DNA from: Albifimbria verrucaria
Taxonomy: Eukaryota; Ascomycota; Sordariomycetes; Hypocreales; Stachybotryaceae
Reading direction: 5' to 3'
DNA length: 64,000 nucleotides
Assembly (NCBI GenBank): GCA_020081605.1
Contig: JAHREC010000009.1
Coordinates: forward strand, 4,216,001-4,280,000
Under the pieces are notes generated by a model. The model worked only from the letters and a program-made list of their open reading frames with translations. It made no database searches and had not been told where the DNA came from. Made by a program: the position numbers and the translations under genes. Positions 1 to 12,523 of this stretch are shown in pieces. Position 1 is the first letter of the stretch, and each line of letters opens with the position of its first letter.

Positions 1-2441
1 TGAATGTTGCTACGACCCATCGTGGAGCGACAATCGCGTTTCCTCCAGCATCTTCTGCGGTCCACTCAGTCTTGAACCGGATTTCTGCTGCTTGTGGGCG
101 ACCTGTGATCTTCAACTTTTCCAGGCTATCCGTGAGCACATTGAGATCTTCTTCCACCACGCAAGACTGCCAGGGCTCAACATTGGTTCTCGAAAGGTCA
201 ACTTTCGGCAATCCACTGAGCTCCCAGAATAAGTTGTTGGCACTTAGGAGACGTCCATCCATGCTCATATCATACATGCCCACAGTGGCCAGCTCCGCCA
301 GCCGCTTCAAGTTTTCGGCTTCCTGAGCTCTCCGTATCGCCTCCTCGGCTGTGTGCTTCTGTACAGTCATGTCGATTAAACAAGTGAGCATACGAACGAT
401 GCTACCATCAGGGGCGCGCTCTGCCTTGGCCGAAGCCAATACATGGCGGGTATCTCTGTCAAAGACCGGGGTGTGTGGTTTACCGGGAGCCCAGGCTCTA
501 TTTGAGCCCCATTCACAGGTACGCGGAACTCAAATGTGACCACATCTGCTCTCTTAATATCCTCGTAAGCCTGCACGATGCGGTGCTGGTCTTCCTCCAC
601 TGCGCACTCAATGAGGGCTCTCGGCCCGATTGGGCCACTGGGGTAACCTGTAATGCGATACCACGCTTCGTTGGCAAACGTGACGCTGCCTTGGGTGTCC
701 TGAAAAGACATGCCAACAGGAATAAACTCGGCGATGGCCTCAAAATTCTGAATCGACCGATTTGCCTGTTCCGTTTGATCCGCCAACTTCCGTTGCAGGA
801 TGACCTTATCATGCGTAGCACGTTCCACCGCATTCCGACCGCGACGGGTTTCTTCCTCTAGAAGAACGGTTGTGGCAAGGAAACTCGTTAATTTCTGACT
901 GAGTAATGAAATGAACTGCCTGTAATCGTTGTCGAAAGGTCGCCGAGGATTGAGACCGAGGACCAGGATACCCATCGCGTCCTTCTCCTTTGTTGGGTGT
1001 ATAGGCAGGACAACCGCAGCCTGACAAGGGTCTCCAAAGCCTCGCCACTCAAGTCCGTGTAGTAACCTTTCGGGGAGAGTCTCATCGATGGTCTGCAATA
1101 GTAGCGGCTGTGGAGCAATTAGAGCTTCACGGAATTTTGAGGCTAGGCCTTCATCCGAGTCCCCAAGATCCAGGACAGGTGGAGCAATTGGGTGATTGTC
1201 AGGAACACCTAGCGAACCCTCAAGGTGGCAAACCTTTGCGCAAGCATGTCTTGAGGCCGAGGCGGCATCAGCATCTTTGGTGCTCACAGAATATATGAAC
1301 GCAAGAGGAACATCATAAGCTGGGTCCCAACGGGCGAGCTCTTCCAAAGTCTTGCTCCAGTAGTCCTTGACAGAGCGCATGGTGACAAGGGCCTCTCCAA
1401 GCTCAATAAGCATCTGCATTCTCCTTTCCCAGAGGCGAAGCGAAGTGGTGTCGATAAGGGAATGTTGAGCTCCCAAGCAAGCGCGGCCATCCATGAGTGG
1501 GCTTAAGGACCATTTCGCATATGTTTCCTCCGTGGTACCATCAGGTTGATCGACGAAAAGCGAGTTTCGTCCTCTAGTTTTGTGCACTTCTTTGACGATG
1601 TATCCATCACGCGGTTGATGCGTTCCTTCACATGAGGCCAGATTTTTGCGACGGGTGAGCCGAGCAGCGCAGGGTGACTCGGACCACACAATTTGGAAAA
1701 GGCCTCGTTATAAAGGGCGATGGAGTCAGGGCCCCAATACACAGCGATTGGTCGCGAATCGGGAATCAGCTGGTTGAATGCCTGCTGTAGGCGCATAGGC
1801 CATTGATCCATTGGGCCGAGAGGGTTCGAATCCCAGTCAACGCTTTGTATGGCATCGAGGAACGGTTCAAGATCGGGAGTAAAGTCGGGAGGCTTGAGGC
1901 TGGATTCCTGGGTAGAACGATACAAGATAGGGGCTTTGCTCTCCGCATCCGACTCGGACAGGTTGGACTGCTCCGATAGAAGACTTCGATTTGAACCAAC
2001 ATCTTTACTAGGACCAAATCTTATCTTGCGAGGCGGTTCGGACGAGGGTGGTGCCTCGTTGCCGCTCATGACAACCCATTTTCCTTGCACAACGCTCCTG
2101 GTCCAGAGCACACCAAGATAGGGTAGGGAATGCTGGGGCGACGACTCTAGATGATCCGCCGAAGGAGAACTGGTCACCCAGGTCCAGAAAGGGCCGTGTG
2201 TTTTCCCCTCTGGAATGGCGCGGACGACATCGCCGAGAACGGCATTGGCGACAAGGGCTGGGTTTTGGTATAAGATGCCGGGGAACGACTCTTGAAAGGA
2301 GCCTGCAGCGACGACGAAAACAGGCCGAGGATCAGAGTCGAGTAGGTCGACAAGGCCGACTTGGTGGAAAGGCGGATGCATGCTCGACCGAGGCAACGGG
2401 GGTCTCCTAGAGAGCTGAGCATATCGCTCCATCAAGAACAC
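1..2441 (-). CDS. Hybrid histidine kinase, PAS/GAF sensor part (partial, two frame breaks)
   Basis: The gene reads right to left and leaves the window at base 1, so only about 813 N-terminal residues are seen. The motif DWDSNPLGP near residue 205 followed by QWP is the hallmark of the large fungal PAS-containing sensor kinases. Then come an LWERRMQ helix near residue 337, a GAF-like segment to about residue 500, a PAS domain near 570-690 (IPVGMSFQD, TFANEAWYRITGYP) and a second PAS starting near 710 (ATVGMYDMS). The HisKA, ATPase and receiver domains expected in the family would lie beyond the left edge. Two frame breaks, near 1551-1562 and 501-508, each close by adding one base, giving DETRLFVDQPDG and NGAPNRAWAPGKP across the joints. 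The start could be Met at 2441, 2432 or 2381. Predicted role is phosphorelay sensing; the ligand is unknown. Confidence 0.85.
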
Positions 2442-4266
2442 TGGGGAGCGGCGCGGGGAGCAGCGGGGAGGAGTTGGCGTTGTCGGACGGGTATGATACG
2501 TCCGCTATCCCGCCATCTTGGGATCAGCTGCTGCGGATGAGTATGGGATTCGGGGATTGCGTTTTCGCGTCCAGGAGTAAATGCGTGTTGAAGGATGGAA
2601 AATGGATTTTTTCCCCATGGACCTGCGAAGAGAGGGGAACGGCGAAGCGCTTCCCTGCCTTGGCCATCCTAGCAGGGAGGGTGGTGGTGCCGCGGCGTGG
2701 TGGCCCACCCCTGGTCCCTTGTCCCTGGTCTTGCTCTCCCCTCCCACATTTTCGACGATAGATGACACTAGTGTTGTTTATCCGCAAGCCATCCGTTTAT
2801 GGCTGCTGCTTGGCTGCACGCATGCTTGTTCAGCGGGCGGGATGAAAGTCCGGCTGATGACTGACGTAGCGTCCGGGCAGGGATGCTGAGGGCGATACCC
2901 TGCCTCTCCTCGCATGCCCAGCATTCATCGCCAGAAGCAGCAGCAGCAGCAGCGCCGGGCTCCCGGGCGGCGGGTTAGGGTGCTCGTGGAGCGACAGAGC
3001 TGGCAATGTTCCAGAAGGGTGTGGCGGCTCCAGCGGGTGCGATCCACTGCCGGGTCTGAGCTGCTGGCTTGGCTTAGCGAGTTTGATGGATGGACACGTT
3101 GTGTGCCGTTGGTGGTTTGAGGAGAATGAACCAGGACGAGCCTAGCGAGGGACGAAGTGGGTTTGGGCGTCGCCGTCAATGGGAAAGCCAGGACGCCTTT
3201 CCGGGCTCGAGGGAGCACTAAAGGGACGCCATGCTGTGCTCCGTCCCTTTTGCGGTAAGGCCTGTAAGGGTATGTATGCGTATAGCATGCGTACTCTGCA
3301 GTGGCCACGATCGCTTAGAGGCTTCAGGGTGGTGTCATGGTACAGGTACCTACTGGCCTAGCGGCTAGGACGGTTTTTAGTGCTCAAGTGACGGATGGGG
3401 GCACCTGTCCAAATACCCTACCCACTACATCTACATGCAAGGAAAGCAGGTAGGGAGGTCTGTGGGTAGGTAGGCGTCTTGATCCAGTCCTGGTTAATAA
3501 AGAATTCTACTTACCTTGCCTATCTTACCTCTCTATGCTACACAAACGACTTACATGTGCCTCACCCACAAACCGCGAGCTGAGGCGGGCTGACAGTCGA
3601 TGTGACCCAGCAGTGCTACTCTAGCTGCTTACAGAATTAACCTGCCTGGCTGAGCAGCATGGCCCGCATCAGGCCCGCCAGAGTGCAAGAATACCGTCTA
3701 TGAATAAACCAAACTGCACGCCTCATTGGCCACGTCGGTCGCTCGGCCGCCTGTCGTCATGATCCAGCATGCTGGTAACACGATGAAATTTATGGGTATC
3801 TCATTGGTACAACCATACATGACCGCCTGTCAGTTCTGATATCAGAGCCTTGCTGCAACTAAGTTAGCCTCCACCGTTTTGGCTGGGTTGCATTCGACTC
3901 TTTTCCTCAATGTGTAAGTCGATTCAAGGGTGCCTGGTCTGTTCGAAGCACGCGATATTTTCCAATTGACATCTTACGGGGATAACCAGTGAGAGCGATT
4001 GATCGCGTGATCGTGATGATAGCAGCATAGATACCTACCTTGGCCTTTATAGGCGAACCTAGACAGGGAAGGTGGTAGTTGCCTGCTACCTTGCACTACA
4101 ACCAAAACATCATGAAACTCTGGTCCAGAATCAACCCCCATCTTTGCCTCTTCACCACATTCCACATCTCCAACTTTATACATTCTTTACAGTTGTTTTT
4201 CTGTGGCCTGCGAGTTCTACAAGCCACACACAGCTCTCGCTATCAATTCTTACTCTCGTTATCAAA
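2442..4266. other. Intergenic region between divergent genes
   Basis: About 1.8 kb between the kinase start and the next rightward gene. It holds a short CAG run near 2935-2953, polypurine and GTAC-rich patches near 3340-3480, and no reading frame with protein-like composition. It presumably carries both promoters; no specific site can be named. Confidence 0.6.
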
Positions 4267-5459
4267 ATGCCTTGTGAAGGGCACTGCTTCTTTGACCCTC
4301 GCCCCATCCGACCCCAGTCCGTCACGAAGATCTGGCTCGCCCTGGCCAGACATAGTACTTCTGTCCTGCCCACAGAATATACCATTGCATGTACATCAGC
4401 AAGCGTGAAAGACAGCCGGTTTGCGGAGAATGCGCACCTCTGTTCTTCTTCCGCTCGCCAAATGCCCTGTGGCTTCATCGTAACGATGTTTTCAGTATAA
4501 TGTCCAATGCGCGGATCCAGTTGCAGGCCGCCTTCCAAGACTTGCAAGTCATGCATGGCGAAGAGATATCTCGTCGAACTGCCAACAATGAGGAGTCAAT
4601 ATTCAAAGCGATATTGACGTTGGAGCCGCCGTCTGATCCCGCAACAAATGTCTTGGATGAGATCCCCAGGGATGACATGTCATATCGGTTTGTTAGAATG
4701 AACTTGGTACCCCATCGCCGGATCCCCGACTTGTTTCTCCTACGATATCGTACGTTTATAGGTAGAACTGCCTATCAACCCTGCGCCAAAGACATCGACT
4801 TGACCGGCATATTCGAGGTTATTCAGCCTGTTAAGAAGCGTGGCGACCCTATCTTTAAGGCCGCTCGGAGTTGGTCTTGCGTCGTCCAGGCCTCCGAAAT
4901 ACTTCCAAAGGATATTCGATGGGTTTTGTCATTAATCTATAACTTCTCCCACGAAATGCTCAACCCTCGAGTCAACGACGACGTCCTATGGAAGATGCGG
5001 CCTTGGCTAATGTATTGGTATGACGTTGTCGACAGGCTCTTCAATTACTACGGCATCTTTGCCAGCGCACCGGAGCCAGACTGGTTTAAGAGACCGAGAC
5101 CACTCCGTGGAGCAAACCAGGAAGCTGTCCACAATGATGATCGAGCACAGAGAAGGCATACAACAACCGCCACCTCTACAACTGGAGGTACCGTTATTCA
5201 CCACACAACACCACGAAGGGACAGTCAGGCTGCCTCTACAAGAAATATCATTCCCCAAAGCCAGTCGGTATCAGCAATCCAGTCTTGGCTGAGCACGCTT
5301 CCAAACTCAAGCAGCGATGGCGAGCACGAAATCTTTGACCCTACGCCTAGTGGTGCTGTCTCCTCGAAGAATTCGCCGGCAACTTCGTCCAGCTCAATCC
5401 CAGTAGCGAAATCACCTCAGCTGAATCCGAATGCGATTACGTTTCATCCTCGGGAGTAA
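4267..5459 (+). CDS. Conserved-looking protein of unknown function (one frame break)
   Basis: I do not recognise this protein. The ATG at 4267 sits in a CAAAATG context after a pyrimidine-rich leader, typical of fungal starts. The first frame runs MPCEGHCFFDPRP and must join the frame reading VCGECAPLFFFRSPNALW. One missing base near 4416-4419 does this and gives 397 residues with a total divisible by three. The N-terminal region has Cys pairs (CEGHC, CGEC), possibly metal-binding. The middle (residues 75-280) looks globular, with Trp-rich stretches such as DVLWKMRPWLMYWYDV. The last 130 residues are Ser/Thr/Pro-rich and probably disordered. No signal peptide or membrane segment is visible. 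If the first part is wrong, the protein could begin at Met 4389 or 4501. Confidence 0.6.
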
Positions 5460-5945
5460 ATACACCATACTCCTCTGCTTTTTCATTAGCATATTCAGGC
5501 GCAGACAATGAGATGCTTGGTATCGCAAACTTTCGACTGCTTGCTACTCCTGCATCGCGACTTGCTTTTCACTAGACCAATGATGACGATATGCAAGTCC
5601 TTATGGAATCAAAGACCGTGTAAATGGTTTATTATATATTGATTACGGATTATTTAGTCTTAGCCCTGGCTAAACTAGCATAGCGAATAGCGAAAGAAGA
5701 TGTTGTATCCTATCTAACAGTTCATCCCTGCTTTTGTGTTATGATATGTCCCTAATCTGAAAGTCTCCTCTATGGGAAATCTAAAACCAAAAGTGCCACT
5801 GCGGTCGTTGAAGCCGCATCGCCCAAGTTTTCGGGTGTTGGCGTATCCCCACAACATCTAGCAAATGCTCAAGCGAGCTTTATCTCCAAGTATCAGCGAT
5901 TTCTACCACAATATTAACCCTGAAGCATATTCCACGTGGACTTGT
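5460..5945. other. Convergent 3' intergenic region
   Basis: About 490 bases between two converging genes. It is AT-richer than its flanks (for example around 5620-5660) and holds nothing that looks coding; it probably contains both polyadenylation regions. Confidence 0.5.
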
Positions 5946-6789
5946 CTAGGCCGCAGCCACGAAGCTCATGTAGATGCCCCAGATGACACCAGCAATAGAG
6001 CCGACCAAGTTACGACCCTCGACAGTCTTGACCAGGGTGTAGTTGATGAGGGAGACAGCTGGCCACAGCTTCCAGCCCGCAACGACGATGCCCCAGAACT
6101 CCTCCAGGGCGGCGTCCCATACGGAGGCGAAATCGACGCGGGTGAAGTCGACACCACCCGACGTGGTCCAGAAGTCAGCAGCCTTGTTGAAAGAAGTAAT
6201 GCGGGGCGCGTGGGCGGTGGCAGCACGCAGAGAACGCATGAAGGTGCTGAAGAGCAGCGTGTTGAAGGTGGCGCCGACGGTCTGGTCCAGCGCAAACTTG
6301 ATGAGCGTGTTGCGGACGGAGAGCCGAGGCGGAGGCACCTTGGCGCCGGGCTTGCGGCGCTGGACTGGGTAAGCAGGGAATGAAGACTCTAAAAATTCTT
6401 GCCTATTGACGGTCGTGTCAGCAGTTGTGCCGAGATGCTTGGTGAGAAGCTCATGGTTCGGATATTCCCTCGGTAAAGGAGGTTTGGGGCATCTCACCAT
6501 AAGAAGTTGACGGGTGTGTTGAGAACGCTATATACAATGAACTGGAATACAGGGATCCAGTCAATCTCAATCTTAGCCTACGGATGAAAAAGAATCAGCA
6601 CATCAACTCCGTATTATAAGCCCACGACCAACACATCTCGTTCTGGAGACGGTCCATGAAGCCAAGACGTCACCGGTGAGTCTTTTCACGTACATCGCTG
6701 CGATAGGCAGCAATAACCTGCGCCAGGATATTAGACAAAGCGCCTAAAAAGGCGGACTGCAGCGTCGCAGAGAGAATTGGCGAGCCCAT
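5946..6789 (-). CDS. Mpv17/PMP22 family integral membrane protein
   Basis: Three exons (6789-6694, 6577-6498, 6402-5946) give an uninterrupted 210-residue protein, the usual length of this family. Exon 1 encodes MGSPILSATLQSAFLGALSN, a hydrophobic helix. Exon 2 encodes IDWIPVFQFIVYSVLNTPVNFLW, matching the family's second helix region. Exon 3 ends with the family signature WKLWPAVSLINY followed by a last helix GVIWGIYMSF. Introns are 116 and 95 bases with GTACGT and GTGAGA donors. Family members (yeast Sym1, human MPV17 and PXMP2) sit in the mitochondrial inner or peroxisomal membrane. The central part has a roughly 40-residue insert with few conserved positions. Which organelle it uses cannot be read from the sequence. 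Confidence 0.85.
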
Positions 6790-7576
6790 ATTGCCGGTGT
6801 GCGGGAATGTTGAGAATGGGAGGGAGAAGGGAGAAGAGTTGGTTGTGGTGAGTTGCGATGACAGGCTTATTATGGCAGCTCGATATCAGTGCAGCAGGTA
6901 CATGGAGGCCTGTATACAATTAAACTAAATGACAGATTGGCGCTTATAAACCATCGTAGTGCCAATTCCAGCACTGGAGTCACGTCACTAATTTAGTGCA
7001 GGGGTTGGCCTCGCGCACTATCGGTCTGCTTTGACTCGAAAGCAAACTCCATGTATGGGGAACAAGACACGTCTCTGTACCGCAGTCACGAGGTCTGCTT
7101 TGCCATCTGTTGCCTTGGGCACACGTCATGGTAATCATGCTTATCAACGCCTTGAGCCGTGTCTGCCTGGCTTGAATCTTCCAATCACATCTTGTTGAGC
7201 GGTGCCTTGTGTTGGCATCAATCAGGATTGAAACTGCAACGAACCGCATCGGCCAGACATGTATGTGACTGTCTCACATGTGCTTATGCACAGTATGTGT
7301 CCAACCGTTTAATCATGACACCGATTGAACCGTCGCGCGCATGTCGAAACGCCAGCAAATCGTCATAATAATCACTGAATGTACTATTTTACCATATTCA
7401 AGATGTGCTTCTCTAGCGATACACATGAATCATAGTCATAACCTCCCAGCCGTAAACGCTCTCTACGCATCTATGTCTCCGTCTTTCGCTTGACTTTTTC
7501 CCTTTGCCGCCCCCAGAGCTGTGTCCAAAGACAGCATCTTGCGCCAATGACTCCCGAAGGTACAACAGCAGTTCCA
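6790..7576. other. Intergenic region
   Basis: Spacer between the start of the Mpv17-family gene and the 3' end of the Yif1 gene, both on the minus strand. It should hold the Mpv17-family promoter. I see no coding sequence in it. Confidence 0.5.
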
Positions 7577-8717
7577 TCACGCCCTGGTAAGAATCCACAT
7601 GAAGAGCAGCTGCACAATGTACGAGTAGAAGAAGAGGAACTGGGTCCTCTGGTTGCGCTTGGCTCGCGAGTCTGTCTGCATGGGACCTCCAGTGTTACCG
7701 GACGACTCTGGGAGTAAGACGTACTTCAGGGAGCGCATCTGAAGGGCTGGTGTTAGTGTCTACTATAAATGCGTTTGGGGTGGCCGTCACTTACCAGGAA
7801 CAGAGAGTTGGCCAGGAAAGTGTACAAGAAGATGGCCCAACCGACCCAGCCACCGGTGCCCTTGCCGCCGTTGAATATTTGAGCGACGGCAACGGTCACG
7901 ATGATGCCGACAAACTTATAACCCGAGTACGCAATGAGATCGAAGAGCTGGGATTGGCTGGAGATGCTCAGGAGATAGCATCCAAGCTTGAGGGCAACGA
8001 TTTCCACCAGAACAACGGCGAAGCTTGTAGTAGCTGTTACTCCCAGCAGCTCTGGTTTGAAATTGCCCTTGAGGCCGGCGATGAGTGTGGAGAGGAGGAT
8101 ATAGGTGACGAGGGCCATGACTGTATTATCCGTTAGCTTGACCGCATTTTCCTAGGCCCATGGTGTCACCGACCTGGAATGTACATATCGGGGCTGTTGA
8201 TATCTTCCCTCGGGGGCAGATACCAACCCTCTTGGCCATTCGCTCCAACTCCCTGCTTTCGCGACCAGGGCTTGTGTCTCCAAGGGAACAGCACGAGGAA
8301 CAGCTTGTTGACGACGTAGGAATTCGAGACGTTGAAGTAATGCTTGAGAGCTAGAACGTTGACATAGCGACCGAACTGCACAACACATTCTCATCAGTAC
8401 GCCGCAAGACTGCCTGGATCGGGATGACCATCGGAGGCTCTTACGTTCTGCTCAACGTATTCTTGACCGTGCTTGAAGGCGGACTGGCCGAATTGGGCGG
8501 CGACCTGCGCAGCGGGGTCGTTCATGAATTGGCCGTAGGAGCCAAAGACGTTGCCGCTCGTGCCCCCTTGCTGCTGGTAGGGGTTCGTGTTGTAGCCATG
8601 CTGCTGCGACTGCGCGGAGCCCGGCGGGGAGGCGGTGATCTGAGCTGCGGGACGGTCGACACATGCTGAGGCACGGGGTGGTGGAGGGGGCGACTGCGCG
8701 AAAGTCGTCCGCTGCAT
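7577..8717 (-). CDS. YIF1: Yif1/Hrf1 family ER-Golgi transport protein
   Basis: Four exons (8717-8445, 8375-8174, 8120-7795, 7738-7577) give 320 residues with no frame break. The N-terminus is Pro/Gln-rich and cytosolic (MQRTTFAQSPPPPPRAS). Then comes the FGSYGQFMNDPAAQ region and, in exon 2, FGRYVNVLALKHYFNVSNSYV with KLFLVLFPWRHKPW, which are conserved in Yif1. Exon 3 carries four to five membrane helices (MALVTYILLSTLIAGL through FLYTFLANSLFLV). The last exon ends with a hydrophobic tail FYSYIVQLLFMWILT. Yif1 partners with Yip1 at ER-Golgi membranes and COPII vesicles. The donor of intron 2 (GTCGGT) is unusual; the others are standard GTAAG. Confidence 0.92.
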
Positions 8718-9127
8718 GGTTGCGAAGGAGGAGGCCGCAGGCGTTGTTGGGAGCTGTGTGGTTTCGAGGGGAGAGGGAGATGCGGTGTTGCGGGAGAGAG
8801 GAAGTGAGATGACGGTCAAAGGAGCGGCTGGTCGCAACGCTGCTACCTTGTCGGTATGATGGATGGATTCAGAAAGGTGGTCGCTTTGGTTAAAGCTTAG
8901 CCCGCTGCCACCAAAAAGATGATTAGGTAAGAATGAAACCCTGGGGTACGTCAGGTCAGGCAGGTGTGCACACAGATGTAAAAGACTGCCATCCAACTAG
9001 GAATCATATTTACTAGCTGATATATCGGTAACAGAAGCGTAACTATCTGTATAGAACTTCACAGGATATAGTAAAAATATGATTCAGAAAGCGTATGGTA
9101 CAGGCATGTTCCCTAGTTCATTAATAC
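8718..9127. other. Intergenic region, Yif1 upstream
   Basis: About 400 bases upstream of the Yif1 start. An in-frame extension upstream of 8717 is open but lacks Yif1-like sequence, so it is taken as leader. No other gene is seen. Confidence 0.5.
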
Positions 9128-9916
9128 TCATGATGTAGGTGGAAGTTGAGAGGCGCTACTCTTATCGACAAGGGCCATCAGTCCAAATCCGATAGCCCCT
9201 TGCCCACCATTGATATATTCTCGGATCACACCCAAGACAGTCTCGGATAGTAAATCATCATCGGGCTTCAGGGTTTTCCCCTATCAATTGGGCCTCTGCG
9301 ATCACCATCCAGCTCGTACAAATGACTCTCTTTACGTGACTTGACAAAACAGATGTAGTGAAAGTCCACCTCGTCCTCCGCGCTATCTGGTACACGCGAT
9401 GTACCTTGTCTCGCAACTGAATCATAGATGGTCTCTATCTCATCCGAGCTTTCTAGCGCCTCGGAGAGCTGTTCAGGTGTCTCACAGTCCGCCAAGAGCT
9501 TTGCAAGGATCGATTCCGGGTCTAGCGTTGTCAGAGAGAATCCATGGTTTGCTGTAAGACAGGCAAGCTGGCGTACCAAGCAAGTCTCGAACCACACCAT
9601 TGCTTAAAGCGTGGAGTACACCATACAACCCGCAAGCGTTGTTAATTGTTTGTTGGAACCACACAATACTTTCATCACTATTGGCATGTCTCTGGTAGTC
9701 TTCTTCCTCGAGGGCCTTGCGGCGTTCATAACTATCAGTCGTAGGAAAAATAAGGATCAAGGCATATGCTGGATGAGGCAAAAGCTCTGGTTCGTCCAAA
9801 GACCAGACATCCTCAAAAACAAGGGACGAAGGGGCACCAAGGGCATGGATTAGGCTTGTAAACACATCCGGGTCTGACTCGAGAGGGATAAAATGTTTGC
9901 GATACCCTCGACTCAT
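9128..9916 (-). CDS. Ubiquitin carboxyl-terminal hydrolase, UCH-L type (one frame break)
   Basis: A cysteine protease that removes small adducts from the ubiquitin C-terminus. The N-terminus RKHFIPLESDPDVF is typical of the family. The oxyanion Gln and catalytic Cys lie in FQQTINNACGLYG (Cys about residue 94), the catalytic His in VDFHYICF (about 170) and the Asp in ELDGD (about 187), so the triad is complete. A 46-base intron (9597-9552) splits HALSN from NHGFSLTTL. One base is missing near 9273-9280; with it the protein continues GKTLKPDDDLLSETVLG to a stop at 9128. Exons plus that base give exactly 247 residues, normal for UCH-L. Start at 9916 (MSRGYRKHF) is chosen by fit; a short upstream exon is possible. 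Confidence 0.88.
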
Positions 9917-10369
9917 TATCGACGAATTGGTTAGAAGACAGAAGTCAAACATGCCTACCTTAGTAGACATACCAGCACCAGCCAAGAAGTACCATGCAGC
10001 ACACACAGAGAGCCCGTCTACACTTGGCCCTAGTCTTGTACTGCCCCTGCCAGGCACAGCGGGGCGGTACCTAGACTCCCACCAAAGATAGGCCTCACGG
10101 CAAAGTACCTGGTCAGGCCACTCAACAACCCCGGAGACAGGAATTGCCGGGCCCTATCGATAAGACGCCGAAGCCTGGACCCTGGTCTATCGCGGCGTCT
10201 CCGTCCAGCACACCAAGCCCATCCGATGATCGATTAGCCACCCACTTCGGGGTTTTGTTCAACTGCTTCGCAACCCTCACCTGCCTATTCCTCGAGGCTT
10301 GCTCCCCGTACTCCTTTACTCCTTCATCCTCTCCAGTACCCCAAGGTTGACGATCTCCAGCGGGACGCA
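9917..10369. promoter_or_regulatory. Bidirectional promoter region (UCH / SRP receptor alpha)
   Basis: About 450 bases separate two divergent starts, so both promoters must lie here. No core element can be named with confidence. The stretch is GC-rich, with a pyrimidine-rich patch just before 10370. Confidence 0.5.
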
Positions 10370-12523
10370 ATGTTGGACACCTTCGAAATCGTCACCACGT
10401 CCGGCGTGGTTCTGTGGTCGAGGTCATATGCGCCCGTCAACCCCTCCATCATCAACAACTTCATTGCCGACACCTTTATCGAGGAGAAGAGCGGCAGCAT
10501 CGCTACTTTCAATGAGAGGTCTGCCTCGAGCAACCCCTTACAAGAGCGACCAGCACACCTTGAAGTGGACGCTGGTCAAGGAATTGGGAGTCATCTTCGT
10601 GGTACGTGGTCCAACTTGCTGTCCTTTGCTCTAGCGCCGACTAACAACGTGACTCAAGGCCGTCTACCGCTCGCTCCTTCATCTTTCATGGGTCGATAAG
10701 CTCGTCGATAACATCAAGACCATCTACGTCGAGCTCTACGCCGACCAGCTCAAGAAGCCACACACCACGCTTGTGGAATGCCACAGCTTCGACGACTATT
10801 TCAACCAGCAGATCCAAGAGCTTGACAAGTCCAGCGCATCCAATGCGAACGCACCTTTGACCGGAGGAACAACCGCGGTCGAGGTCGAAGACGATGCGCC
10901 CACTGCGCCTGGCCTCAGCTACAGAGGTCGCAATCTCAATACCCAAGATGGCACCTCGGCCGAGTCCACTCCGATCGCAACGCCGACCACATCACGTCCT
11001 TCCACCCCAGGCAACAATCTGCTTGTCGCAAAGGCTGGGCCCATCTCCAAGATGTCGAGGCGAGCGAGGAAAGCGCAGAACTCCAACTCCGCGCCGGCAT
11101 CATCCGGTGATGAGGCTTCAGTGCGGTCAAAGGGCGGAAAGGCACCAAAGAAAGGACGCAAGTGGGACGCCGATGGATATGCCGACGAGGACGATGACGT
11201 CCAACTTGATTACTCTGCTCAGCCTAACCCCACGAGCGACTCCGAGGCCGAGGCGACTGGTCGCTCGAGCGCAGTTGACGCCGTGGACGCCTCTACCTGG
11301 GGCTCAACAACTAAGGGCAAGTTCGTGCTCAAGGACCTGGGCGACGAGGTACACGACATTCTAGCATCCGCCGAAGCTGACAAGGCTGCGGCCTCACAAT
11401 CTACAGCCAAGAGCGGACTGCTCGGCACCGGCGTCAATGCCATCAGCGGCCTCTTCCGGAACGTCGTCGGCGGCAAGACGCTGACCAAGGAGGATCTCGA
11501 CAAGGCCATGAAGGGCATGGAGGACCACCTTTTGAAGAAGAACGTGGCACGAGAGGCTGCCGTTCGCTTATGCGAAGGTGTTGAGAAGGAGTTGATTGGT
11601 GCGAAGACTGGTAGCTTCGAGAGTAAGTTCTCACAAGTCCCAATATCTTGCGTTACACTACTGACCTCACCGCACACAGGCATCAACGCCAAGATCCAGT
11701 CCGCGATGGAGTCATCGCTCACCAAGATGCTAACGCCCACCTCCTCTCTCGACCTCCTCCGTGAAATCGACTCCATCTCCGCCCCTCCCGTCACCTCCCT
11801 CCGCAAGGCCCGCCCCTACGTCATCTCCATCGTCGGCGTCAACGGCGTCGGCAAGTCGACCAACCTCTCCAAGATCTGCTTCTTCCTGCTGCAGAACAAG
11901 TACCGCGTGCTCATCGCCGCCGGAGACACCTTCCGTTCCGGCGCCGTCGAGCAGCTCGCTGTCCACGTCCGTAACCTGAAGGAGCTCACGGCCCGTGAAG
12001 GCGGTCGCGTGGAGCTGTACCAGAAGGGCTACGGCAAGGACGCCGCTACGGTCGCCAAGGATGCCGTTGCCCATGCTGCCGCAGAGGGCTTCGACGTCGT
12101 CCTCATCGATACCGCCGGCCGAAGGCACAACGACCAGCGCCTCATGTCGTCGCTAGAGAAGTTTGCCAAGTTCGCGCAGCCAGACAAGATCCTCATGGTT
12201 GGCGAGGTATGTCAAAGTCCCTACCTCTTCTACCCTCTTTTCCACTTTTCGTAAGCTAACAAGTCATCTACGCGCAGGCTCTTGTTGGCACCGACTCCGT
12301 TGCCCAGGCGCGCAACTTCAACGCTGCCTTCGGCTCCGTCCGTACCCTTGACGGCTTCATCATCTCCAAGTGCGACACCGTGGGCGACATGGTGGGCACG
12401 CTCGTCAATCTCGTGCACGCCACGAACGTGCCGGTGCTGTTCGTCGGCGTGGGTCAGCACTACTCTGATCTGCGCAACTTCTCCGTCAAGTGGGCGGTGG
12501 AAAAGCTGCTGAGCCAGACTTAG
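10370..12523 (+). CDS. Signal recognition particle receptor subunit alpha (one frame break)
   Basis: This GTPase docks SRP-ribosome complexes at the ER membrane. Four exons (10370-10601, 10659-11622, 11680-12206, 12278-12523) encode 656 residues. The N-terminal SRX domain (MLDTFEIVTTSGVVLWSR, then TLKWTLVKELGVIFV and VYRSLLHLSWVDKLVD) binds the beta subunit. An acidic, charged linker follows, then the NG GTPase domain. GVNGVGKST (about residue 451) is the P-loop; DTFRSGAVEQL, DTAGRRHND and the SKCDTVGD variant of TKFD complete the G motifs. The frame breaks at the C run 10534-10537. Two missing C give NPPYKSDQH and make the exon sum divisible by three; one extra base would also restore frame. 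All introns are 57-71 bases. Confidence 0.93.

Noticed and set aside
1810..1832. GGTTCGAATCC, an exact match to a tRNA B box
   Set aside because: It is the coding sequence for the conserved DSNPLGP motif of the histidine kinase on the minus strand, and no A box or cloverleaf surrounds it.
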